From NCBI GenBank assembly GCA_945865355.1, contig CAMBDN010000193.1:1-5024 (forward strand): a DNA stretch of 5,024 nucleotides, in the 5' to 3' direction. Shown here piece by piece: positions 1-4,882 of this stretch (position 1 is its first letter; each line of letters opens with the position of its first letter). The DNA is from Legionella genomosp. 1. GTDB lineage: Bacteria > Pseudomonadota > Gammaproteobacteria > Legionellales > Legionellaceae. Both the position numbers and the translations under genes were made by a program. Under the pieces are notes generated by a model, which was given only the letters and a program-made list of their open reading frames with translations, was not told the DNA's origin and did not search any database.

Positions 1-186
1 TTAGAAAAATCACCAACCAAGAAAGTAAAAACACAATGCAATCATGTGTTCGCTTCTATGATTGCTTACTGCAAGCTTGAAATGCTTAAATTCAAAACAG
101 GGCTTAATCACTTTGCTATTAAATATAAATTGATTGTTCGGGCAAATCCGATCGCGATGCAGGAGTTAAAAAACCTGGCCTGTTAA
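1..186 (+). CDS. DDE transposase, C-terminal fragment (5' end outside window)
   Basis: The first 186 bases are an open frame of 61 residues ending in TAA, with no start codon needed because the window cuts the gene. The tail contains SPTKKVKTQCNHVFASM followed by YCKLEMLKFKTGLNHFAIK. This resembles the C-terminal region of IS4/IS701-like DDE transposases, where a conserved S-P-T-x-x-V-x-T-Q-x-N-H-x-F segment (beginning here at residue 4) is followed by an aromatic/Lys-rich helix ending the RNase H-like fold. The DDE residues lie upstream and cannot be seen, so activity cannot be judged. It reads toward the interior of the window and has no functional link to the genes that follow. The family assignment is from memory of the motif and could be a neighbouring IS4-superfamily group. 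That it is a transposase is fairly secure. Confidence 0.7.
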   Translation, partial: LEKSPTKKVKTQCNHVFASMIAYCKLEMLKFKTGLNHFAIKYKLIVRANPIAMQELKNLAC

Positions 187-212
187 TGAATCTGTGCGTA
201 AGGTGAGTTATC
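187..212. mobile_element. Candidate right end of the left insertion sequence
   Basis: The bases just after the transposase stop (around GTGCGTAAGGTGAGTTATC, 194-212) are where the terminal inverted repeat of this IS would be expected, since such elements usually end within a few tens of bases of the transposase stop. Beyond about 207 an unrelated open frame continues. The partner repeat and target duplication lie outside the window, so the exact boundary is inferred. Confidence 0.3.
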
Positions 213-350
213 AATATTTTTACTGCTAAATGGTTACAAAAAAATAAGATCCAAATATATAGATGGGGCAATTCAGATGACAATGACGGAATAGCTTCAT
301 ATATACCGTATACTGTTCTAGGCGCCATAGATATTATTGTTCACTTCTGA
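207..350 (+). pseudogene. 3' remnant of an unidentified gene, no start codon
   Basis: After a TGA at 204-206 a frame stays open for 47 codons to the TGA at 348-350, without any ATG, GTG or TTG start near its beginning. Its translation has protein-like composition: a charged/aromatic stretch (WLQKNKIQIYRWGNSDDNDG) followed by a hydrophobic end (YIPYTVLGAIDIIVHF). It starts just after the probable end of the insertion sequence, which suggests that the IS cut off the 5' part of a resident gene. I do not recognise the family. A chance open frame in AT-rich DNA is the main alternative; the antisense strand is also open here, which weakens the case. Confidence 0.35.
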
Positions 351-353
351 TAC

Positions 354-382
354 TTGCTTTATGATTCCACATTAACTACTAT
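354..382 (+). promoter_or_regulatory. Weak sigma70-type promoter candidate for the 417-2031 gene pair
   Basis: TTGCTT (354-359) and TACTAT (377-382) are separated by 17 bp, placing a start site near 389, about 28 bases before the ATG at 417. The hexamers match consensus at only 3/6 and 4/6 positions, so this is tentative. Confidence 0.25.
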
Positions 383-416
383 GTGTAATTATTGGTCATC
401 ACCGCGTGTGAGTATA

Positions 417-1169
417 ATGAAAAAAGTATTTTTCACCCTATTTCTGATTATAAATTTCATATCAGCCTCACTATCAGCATCTATTGATCAAATCAATCAA
501 GCGATAGATATAAAAACATATAAATTCACGTTTTCTAAAGACGAGCATTTTATGGTGTCTTACGCAGACTATCCTGTTGGTGAAGAAAAGTTCTATGAAC
601 TAAAATACGAAGAGGGTGCTTTGTTACCCCCTGAAATTGTTACCCATCAACGCGGTTTAATGGTGTCTGGAAACAATCATAGCGATGATTTATTCATGTA
701 CGCCTATAAAAAACTAGAGGGTTTAAAACCTAACTCCACCTATAAAGTTAGCTTTTCCTTGGAGCTTGCCTCCAATGCAACTTATGAGTCGATAGGGGTA
801 GGGGGCTCACCTGGAGAATCGGTCTATGTAAAGATCGGTGTGGTTTCACAACCCCCTGAACGTGATATTGATTTGGGGAATTATTATCGAATGAAATTAG
901 ATAAAGGTGAGCAAAGTACCGACGGCCAAAACATGATCTTGATTGGGACCGTTGGTGTTGATACGCAGGATTCTCTGTATCGATTAAAAACCTTACCCTA
1001 TCAACCTAACGAAGAGATGCAAAAAAAAATTGATAATTATAGTTTTACAACCAATGAAAAAGGCGAGGCTTGGTTAGTGTTTGGTACCGATTCAGGCTAT
1101 GAAAGTACAACGACTCTTTATTACACCAACGTGATTGCAACTTTTAAGGAGATACAGGGAAATGCCTAG
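417..1169 (+). CDS. Secreted conserved protein of unknown function, 250 aa
   Basis: The protein starts with a clear Sec signal peptide: MKK, then a hydrophobic core (residues 4-15), with likely cleavage between residues 17 and 21 (SASLSA). It should be exported to the periplasm or beyond; no lipobox Cys is present. I chose the ATG at 417 because the signal peptide begins there; an in-frame TTG at 354 would bury it behind 21 unlikely residues. The mature part is rich in predicted beta strands and carries motifs I recall from a widespread uncharacterised bacterial family: YADYPVGEEKFYEL (49-62), SGNNHSDDLFMY (84-95), GVGGSPGESVYVK (127-139), DKGEQS (162-167) and GTDSGYESTTTLYYT (223-237). The pattern suggests a beta-sandwich resembling carbohydrate- or ligand-binding modules, but no catalytic set is evident and I assign no reaction. 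Its last 8 bases overlap the start of the protease-like gene, so the two are probably co-translated. The Shine-Dalgarno before 417 is poor (GAG, 4-nt spacing). Confidence 0.85.
   Translation: MKKVFFTLFLIINFISASLSASIDQINQAIDIKTYKFTFSKDEHFMVSYADYPVGEEKFYELKYEEGALLPPEIVTHQRGLMVSGNNHSDDLFMYAYKKLEGLKPNSTYKVSFSLELASNATYESIGVGGSPGESVYVKIGVVSQPPERDIDLGNYYRMKLDKGEQSTDGQNMILIGTVGVDTQDSLYRLKTLPYQPNEEMQKKIDNYSFTTNEKGEAWLVFGTDSGYESTTTLYYTNVIATFKEIQGNA
1146..1151 (+). promoter_or_regulatory. Shine-Dalgarno AAGGAG fixing the start at 1162
   Basis: A full AAGGAG lies 10 bases before the ATG at 1162, inside the 3' end of the upstream gene. It decides between the ATG at 1162 and other in-frame candidates (TTG 1135, ATG 1174), and implies efficient translation of the second gene of the pair. 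Confidence 0.75.
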
Positions 1170-2031
1170 GCACATGCTGTATTCAGGAGAAATGGATTCC
1201 ATCATCAGTAAACATTTTAAACATAAATCGGGTTGGATAAAAGATACCGTACCTTTTGGGCCTGTAGAACTTGGACTGACTGTAACTTATTTTTTTAATC
1301 AAGCTAAAAATGCCGTGGTGATTACTAGTCCATTGGCTGTTAAAAAAAACGTGCATAATGGAGATGCCATCGAGCCTACGTATCAAGAAATTATTACTAG
1401 AATATCACATAAAAAAGGCTGTAATACGTTTAGTGTTAGTGCAACTTTTTTAGGTAAAGGCTCTTCTGAGCGTCATTACGTGGCTTTTTACCAACATAAT
1501 GGTAATAAAATATACATTTTTGACTCAAAGATAAGTGATCCACATCGATTCTTAAACTCATCAAATCAACCGACTTTTTTAGAAAAAATCTGGGGTATTT
1601 TAATCTCCCCATTCAAAAGCATCGCATTGTTACTTGGTTTTGGGAAAATAGTAAACGCAAACTTCATGGGGTATCCCGTTCAAATACACCGATTGGGAAC
1701 ACAGCCAATTTTTGACGGGGTAAGTTGCGGCTACCATTCCGCGGGAGCGGTTTTAGCTATGGCTGATACAATTGATAACAATGAAACAATTAATCCCGAT
1801 ATGCTTATTACGTCAGTACTAAGCAGGGATGATTTATCTGCGATTGCTGAAATTATTCTCACTCACTCAACAATCCCAAATGTATCCCCAGGTTTAAGCG
1901 TTATGATAAAGAAAAAGCCAACACACGTAATCAATGATTCAACTGAGCTACCCAAAAGTACGAAAGATATGAACTTTCAGCATGATGATTTAGAGGAGGA
2001 TACCTATAACCAAGTCGCCCGTATGTACTGA
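1162..2031 (+). CDS. Putative CE-clan cysteine peptidase (Ulp1/YopJ/SidE-DUB-like), candidate effector, 289 aa
   Basis: The sequence carries the ordered signature of CE-clan enzymes. His105 lies in ERHYVAFYQHNGNKIYIFDS, with Asp121 16 residues later in the typical F/Y-D-S strand end. Gln181 is a candidate oxyanion Gln, and Cys189 lies in FDGVSCGYHSAGAVLAM, matching the family's x-CG-aromatic helix start. CE-clan proteins remove ubiquitin or ubiquitin-like proteins, or acetylate Ser/Thr/Lys; the sequence does not tell which. The His-Asp spacing matches that known for SdeA and Ulp1. Asp-Cys (68) is longer than usual because of a hydrophobic insert at about 139-164 (FLEKIWGILISPFKSIALLLGF), possibly membrane-binding, and Gln-Cys spacing is 8 rather than the usual 6. 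There is no Sec signal. The last 15 residues (DDLEEDTYNQVARMY) are acidic with Glu278-Glu279 about 11-12 from the end, resembling the E-block of Dot/Icm substrates. The gene overlaps the upstream secreted-protein gene by 8 bp. The fold call is inference from motifs. A papain-like (CA-clan) protein is less likely because His precedes Cys. Confidence 0.65.
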   Translation: MPRHMLYSGEMDSIISKHFKHKSGWIKDTVPFGPVELGLTVTYFFNQAKNAVVITSPLAVKKNVHNGDAIEPTYQEIITRISHKKGCNTFSVSATFLGKGSSERHYVAFYQHNGNKIYIFDSKISDPHRFLNSSNQPTFLEKIWGILISPFKSIALLLGFGKIVNANFMGYPVQIHRLGTQPIFDGVSCGYHSAGAVLAMADTIDNNETINPDMLITSVLSRDDLSAIAEIILTHSTIPNVSPGLSVMIKKKPTHVINDSTELPKSTKDMNFQHDDLEEDTYNQVARMY

Positions 2032-2188
2032 GGGGACTATAGATGCAATGATCCCATATTACGCTGCGATCAATTGCGGTCAACAAAAAGCTTGATTACC
2101 CATTACGGCAACCACTTATTCCACCAGAAAAAATGTTCTTATTTTTGTCTTTATGATTTTTTATTCGAGAAAAAGATTCATATTATGC
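2032..2188. other. Non-coding spacer downstream of the protease-like gene
   Basis: No credible ORF, RNA gene or GC-rich terminator hairpin is visible here. The only notable feature is an A-tract/T-tract pairing around 2144-2162 too weak to call a terminator. Confidence 0.5.
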
Positions 2189-2354
2189 ATATATCGGACA
2201 TTTCGCACCATGGTATAAACTTTTTATTAATTAACCTGGAATAATTCTAGTTGATAAATATATCAACAAATTTCATGTAATATTTACAGACAATCAGATT
2301 TTTATTGAGTTAATTTGGCTTTGATTTACATATGCTGCGGAATGTCCGATATAT
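2189..2354. repeat. 166-bp block bounded by 19-bp near-perfect inverted repeats (MITE-like)
   Basis: ATATATCGGACATTTCGCA at 2189-2207 is the reverse complement of TGCGGAATGTCCGATATAT at 2336-2354 with one mismatch (18/19). A further C-A-T match follows one mismatch inward, giving about 21/23. The interior is strongly AT-rich with no ORF, and a perfect dyad sits near the middle (2250-2267). Size, terminal repeats and lack of coding capacity fit a miniature inverted-repeat transposable element. The palindromic ATAT/TATA flanks hide any TA-type target duplication. A pair of inverted binding sites for one DNA-binding protein is an alternative. Confidence 0.6.
2250..2267. promoter_or_regulatory. 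Operator-like dyad GTTGATA-N4-TATCAAC
   Basis: A perfect 7-bp dyad with a 4-bp AATA centre lies 228 bp before the 125-aa gene and close to the middle of the inverted-repeat block. It has the geometry of a dimeric regulator site. AT-rich DNA makes such dyads fairly common, so this stays tentative. Confidence 0.3.
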
Positions 2355-2391
2355 AAGCAAATGTAGTACAATCGGTACTCTTGCAACGATT

Positions 2392-2419
2392 TTGAACGAA
2401 ATTATCTGCAAGTTATAAA
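2392..2419 (+). promoter_or_regulatory. Sigma70-type promoter for the 2495-2872 gene
   Basis: TTGAAC (2392-2397) and TATAAA (2414-2419), spaced 16 bp, match consensus at 4/6 and 5/6. Transcription would begin near 2426, leaving a leader of about 70 bases. The -35 box sits between CTTGCA (2380-2385) and TGCAAG (2407-2412), a 6-bp inverted pair that could be a repressor site. Confidence 0.5.
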
Positions 2420-2494
2420 TATCTTACGATAACCTAAAAGAACTTACGCCGCTTTTAATGAAATCAACTATATATTGATACGAGGAATAGACGA

Positions 2495-2872
2495 ATGAGA
2501 ACCGCCGCTGTGAGTGAATTAATTACTCCATTGAAAAATCCTATAGTTACAGGTTTATCAATGAATGAGATCCTTATATTTTCAAAGCTTAGTGCCGAAG
2601 AACTTGCCGATTTGGCAAGTTATCGTTGCATCACCAAGCAGCGCACTATCCTTCACCGTATTGTGATGATAGGTGATGAGTTAGAAAGTAATGGACAAGT
2701 TAAAGAGCAATTTTTTGAAAATTTAAAGCACTTGTTTCAGAAATTGCCTACTCTTACACTAAGTCTGATTATCGAAATAATCAGACTTAGTGTAACGAAT
2801 TATAGACCACTAATGTTTCCATACAGCTCATCACCAAATACAAAACCAACTATTTCTGCTTTGATACTTTAA
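2495..2872 (+). CDS. Hypothetical protein, 125 aa, 3' part probably altered
   Basis: I do not recognise this protein. It has a good ribosome site (GAGGAA, 2482-2487, 7 bases before the ATG) and a plausible promoter upstream, so expression is credible. Residues 23-85 look like a compact, soluble, mostly helical domain (LSAEELADLASYRCITKQR, then EQFFENLKHLFQKLP). There is no signal peptide. From residue 86 the coding sequence runs through a perfect 18-bp inverted repeat (encoding TLSLIIEIIRLSV, 88-100), after which the tail (TNYRPLMFPYSSSPNTK and onward) has a different, Pro/Ser-rich character. The natural protein may therefore have been longer or different at its C-terminus, with the repeat inserted or left behind by an excision. 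No neighbour suggests a function. Confidence 0.5.
   Translation: MRTAAVSELITPLKNPIVTGLSMNEILIFSKLSAEELADLASYRCITKQRTILHRIVMIGDELESNGQVKEQFFENLKHLFQKLPTLTLSLIIEIIRLSVTNYRPLMFPYSSSPNTKPTISALIL
2754..2795. repeat. Perfect 18-bp inverted repeat with 6-bp centre
   Basis: TTACACTAAGTCTGATTA (2754-2771) and its exact reverse complement (2778-2795) flank TCGAAA (2772-2777). No T-tract follows and it lies inside an open frame, so it is not an ordinary Rho-independent terminator. Inverted arms around a 6-bp centre are the geometry of tyrosine-recombinase crossover sites (dif is 11-6-11). Abutted terminal repeats of a mobile element or a small palindromic repeat are also possible. Confidence 0.75.
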
Positions 2873-2914
2873 TGCGCTATAGTAGAAACAACATCCTATT
2901 AATATGAGAACATT

Positions 2915-3100
2915 ATGGCAGACGTCATTAACCTTAATAAAAAGAGAAAAACTAAAATTCTTTTGGGAAAAGAAAAAAAATCTTCTGAAAATCGCATTAA
3001 ATTCGGAAGGACAAAAAATGAAAAGCAAATAGAGAAACAAGTCAATGAACGTAATGATCGACATTTAGATGGTCACAAGTTGGAAAAAATAGAGAAATAA
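2915..3100 (+). CDS. DUF4169-like small basic protein, 61 aa
   Basis: The whole length matches the pattern I recall for DUF4169. The start MADVINLNKKRK corresponds to the family's M-x-D-x-x-N-L-R opening. A Lys/Glu-rich helix follows, then the conserved N-R-x-x-F/H-G-R-[ST]-K block (here ENRIKFGRTKNEK, residues 25-37), and an ending with LDGHKLE (51-57). The protein is short, highly charged and probably one long helix; its function is unknown. It is the usual family length (about 60 aa), so it looks intact. The ATG has only a weak ribosome site (GAG at 2906-2908). I recall the family mainly from Alphaproteobacteria, often beside a ribbon-helix-helix gene, but no such partner is present here, which suggests the gene was acquired alone. 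Confidence 0.75.
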   Translation: MADVINLNKKRKTKILLGKEKKSSENRIKFGRTKNEKQIEKQVNERNDRHLDGHKLEKIEK

Positions 3101-3259
3101 TAATTCCTCTTGGAATTCTCTTGTGAGCACACTAATAGCCTCTTCAAGAGAAACTCATCTAATGGACGATGCTTGGCCTTGGTAGTGACCTTTAAATAAA
3201 TAATTGTTTTATAATTCAATGGGTTACATAAAAACCGACTGAATCACCTAGTGCGTCAG
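3101..3259. other. Non-coding spacer before the umuDC promoter
   Basis: This stretch holds no convincing ORF on either strand. A small hairpin, AATTCC-TCTT-GGAATT (3102-3117), begins two bases after the DUF4169 stop but lacks a T-tract, so it is at best a weak terminator. A CTCTTCAAGAG palindrome at about 3140-3150 and a perfect TATAAT at 3210-3215 without a well-spaced -35 box are also present. Confidence 0.45.
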
Positions 3260-3288
3260 TTTACAATTATTACTTTTCGTCTTATCAT
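3260..3288 (+). promoter_or_regulatory. Near-consensus promoter of umuDC
   Basis: TTTACA (3260-3265) and TATCAT (3283-3288), spaced exactly 17 bp, each match consensus at 5/6. Transcription would start near 3295, about 29 bases before the umuD ATG. No CTGT-N8-ACAG LexA box overlaps it; the only dyad nearby is ACTGA (3238-3242) with TCAGT (3256-3260), touching the -35 box. Confidence 0.55.
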
Positions 3289-3323
3289 TCCATTAATGTA
3301 CACTAATCAAGTTGCGACATAAT

Positions 3324-3848
3324 ATGGACCATGGTGGAAAGAGAGATGGTGCTGGTCGTCCTAAAGGAAAAAATGCTTATGGCGAAGCAACCAAACCCAT
3401 GCGCATCCCATTGTCACGTGTCACTGAGGTCATGGCTTTTCTGGCAAATGATAATCACAATACAAGTTTACCGCTCTATTCAAGCACCGTTCGCGCAGGA
3501 TTCCCCTCCCCTGCCGATGATTATATTGAGTGCAAGCTCGATTTAAATACGCACCTAATTAAACATCCAGCAGCAACCTTTTTTGTAAAAGCATCCGGCG
3601 ATTCAATGAAAAATGCCGGAATCCAATCAGGGGACATGCTCATTGTTGATCGAAGTTTAGAGGCAACGCATGGAAAAATTGTTATTGCGGCAATTAATGG
3701 TGAGTTAACCGTTAAACGCCTATCGCGCCAACAAGGCCAGGTCAAATTGCTTGCTGAAAATCGGGCCTATGACCCCATAGATATCACCGATGAACAAGAT
3801 TTAGTGATTTGGGGTGTTGTTACCCATGTTATTCATCAGGTACGTTGA
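3324..3848 (+). CDS. umuD: UmuD-like self-cleaving S24 peptidase, DNA polymerase V subunit
   Basis: This is a 174-residue UmuD homologue. After RecA-stimulated self-cleavage, UmuD' dimers assemble with UmuC into the translesion polymerase. The body aligns closely with E. coli UmuD: cleavage site Ala58-Gly59 in RAGFPSPADDYIE, Ser94 in KASGDSM as nucleophile, and Lys131 in NGELTVKRL as general base. The distances (35 from Gly59 to Ser94, 37 from Ser94 to Lys131) equal those in E. coli. The N-terminus is longer by about 34 residues and carries GGKRDGAGRPKGK, an AT-hook-like GAGRP segment seen in many non-enteric UmuD proteins. I prefer the ATG at 3324 to an in-frame TTG at 3312; neither has a strong Shine-Dalgarno. 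The stop overlaps the umuC start (TGATG). All catalytic residues are intact. Confidence 0.92.
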   Translation: MDHGGKRDGAGRPKGKNAYGEATKPMRIPLSRVTEVMAFLANDNHNTSLPLYSSTVRAGFPSPADDYIECKLDLNTHLIKHPAATFFVKASGDSMKNAGIQSGDMLIVDRSLEATHGKIVIAAINGELTVKRLSRQQGQVKLLAENRAYDPIDITDEQDLVIWGVVTHVIHQVR

Positions 3849-4882
3849 TGTTCGCCCTCATTGACTGCAATAATTTTTACGCCTCTTGTGAGCGTTTGTT
3901 TCGACCCGATTTAAGAAATAAACCCATTATTGTGTTATCCAACAATGATGGCTGCATTATTGCACGTTCTAATGAAGCAAAGGCACTGGGTATTACGATG
4001 GGAGAACCCTACTTCAAAGTTAAATCCTTTTGCAATCAGCATCGCGTGCAAGTTTTCTCATCAAACTATGCATTTTATGGCGACATGTCCTACCGGGTTA
4101 TGTGGATCATCGAAGACAGTTGGACTAACGTTGAAATATACTCCATCGACGAAGCGTTTCTTGATTTAAGTAGTCTGCCGGCAGCACAACACAATGATTT
4201 TTGCCATAACCTGCAAAAACGCATTCTAAAAGAAACTGGCATCCCAACCTCCATCGGTATTGGTCAAACCAAAACCCTTGCAAAATTGGCCAATAATATT
4301 GCGAAAAAAACACTTAAAGTACCTGTGTTCAATCTAATAGATAGACAAAAATGGCTTGAAAAAACTGATATTGGTGAAGTATGGGGAGTCGGGCGTCGAT
4401 GGCAAAAAAAATTGCAACAAAGGGGGCTTTATAAAGCGGCTGACCTTGCAAATGCAAATCCAAAGCTTATCAGAGATAGTTTTAACGTTATTTTGATGCG
4501 AACAGCCATGGAACTAAATGGAACAGCTTGCTCTCAAATTACCGAGCCTGAAAAAAAGCAAAGTATTGTTTCATCGAGAAGCTTCGGCAGCTTGCAGACC
4601 GATTACATCTACCTTGCCGAAGCTATCAGCAGTCATTGCGCACGTGTCTATGAAAAAATGCGTCAGCAACAATTGCTGGCTCAACAGATTTCAGTATTTG
4701 TGCAATCCAACCGATTTCGTGAAGACTTACCATGCTACCACAATGCCGTTGACTATAAGTTGATTCAAGCCACAGACGATTTGCGCTATTTAACGCGCGT
4801 CGCTAAGTTTTGTTTGAAGAAAATATATAAAACAGGTATTCACTATCAAAAAGTTGGGGTGTTGGTAAGTAACTTAATGTAA
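3848..4882 (+). CDS. umuC: UmuC-like Y-family DNA polymerase, C-terminally truncated (344 aa)
   Basis: This is the catalytic subunit of Pol V, which inserts nucleotides opposite lesions and is error-prone. Metal-binding residues are intact: Asp6 in ALIDCNNFYASCE, and Asp101-Glu102 in YSIDEAFLD. The palm/finger signatures SNNDGCIIARSNEAKALG (31-48) and SSNYAFYGDMS (71-81), the TSIGIGQTKTLAKLAN helix (134-149) and the helix-hairpin-helix WGVGRRW (179-185) follow in order. The little-finger domain extends to YQKVGVL (333-339). E. coli UmuC is 422 residues and continues with the clamp-binding QLNLF and a C-terminal DUF4113 region; here both are absent. After codon 339 the reading frame enters GTAAG..., the probable end of an IS66-like element, which supplies VSNLM and the stop. 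The ATG overlaps the umuD stop by one base, so the pair is translationally coupled. Polymerase activity may remain, but clamp and UmuD' contacts are probably impaired. Confidence 0.9.
   Translation: MFALIDCNNFYASCERLFRPDLRNKPIIVLSNNDGCIIARSNEAKALGITMGEPYFKVKSFCNQHRVQVFSSNYAFYGDMSYRVMWIIEDSWTNVEIYSIDEAFLDLSSLPAAQHNDFCHNLQKRILKETGIPTSIGIGQTKTLAKLANNIAKKTLKVPVFNLIDRQKWLEKTDIGEVWGVGRRWQKKLQQRGLYKAADLANANPKLIRDSFNVILMRTAMELNGTACSQITEPEKKQSIVSSRSFGSLQTDYIYLAEAISSHCARVYEKMRQQQLLAQQISVFVQSNRFREDLPCYHNAVDYKLIQATDDLRYLTRVAKFCLKKIYKTGIHYQKVGVLVSNLM

Noticed and set aside
119..328. Antisense open frame of 69 codons
   Set aside because: It overlaps the transposase tail on the opposite strand and its protein has no recognisable pattern or ribosome site; it would straddle the IS boundary.
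1183..1386. Antisense open frame of 67 codons
   Set aside because: It lies wholly inside the protease-like gene, which has the better start signal and motifs.
2032..2494. CRISPR array, tRNA or riboswitch in the long spacer
   Set aside because: No repeated units with spacers, no cloverleaf or conserved aptamer core could be found; only the inverted-repeat block and dyads stand out.
2754..2795. Rho-independent terminator
   Set aside because: The stem is long and perfect but AT-rich, no T-tract follows on either strand, and it lies within an open frame.
2831..3064. Antisense open frame of 77 codons with hydrophobic content
   Set aside because: It mirrors the Lys-rich DUF4169 gene; the hydrophobic Phe/Ile/Leu run is the complement of AAA/GAA codons.
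3101..3240. Possible small antisense gene or ribbon-helix-helix remnant next to DUF4169
   Set aside because: One - strand frame reads SSIR-stop-VSLEEAISVL, loosely like a ribbon-helix-helix start, but it is interrupted by a stop, in the wrong orientation for the usual partner, and has no start or ribosome site.
3331..3546. Alternative-frame open frame inside umuD
   Set aside because: It is a shadow of umuD, whose catalytic residues and spacing are all in the other frame.
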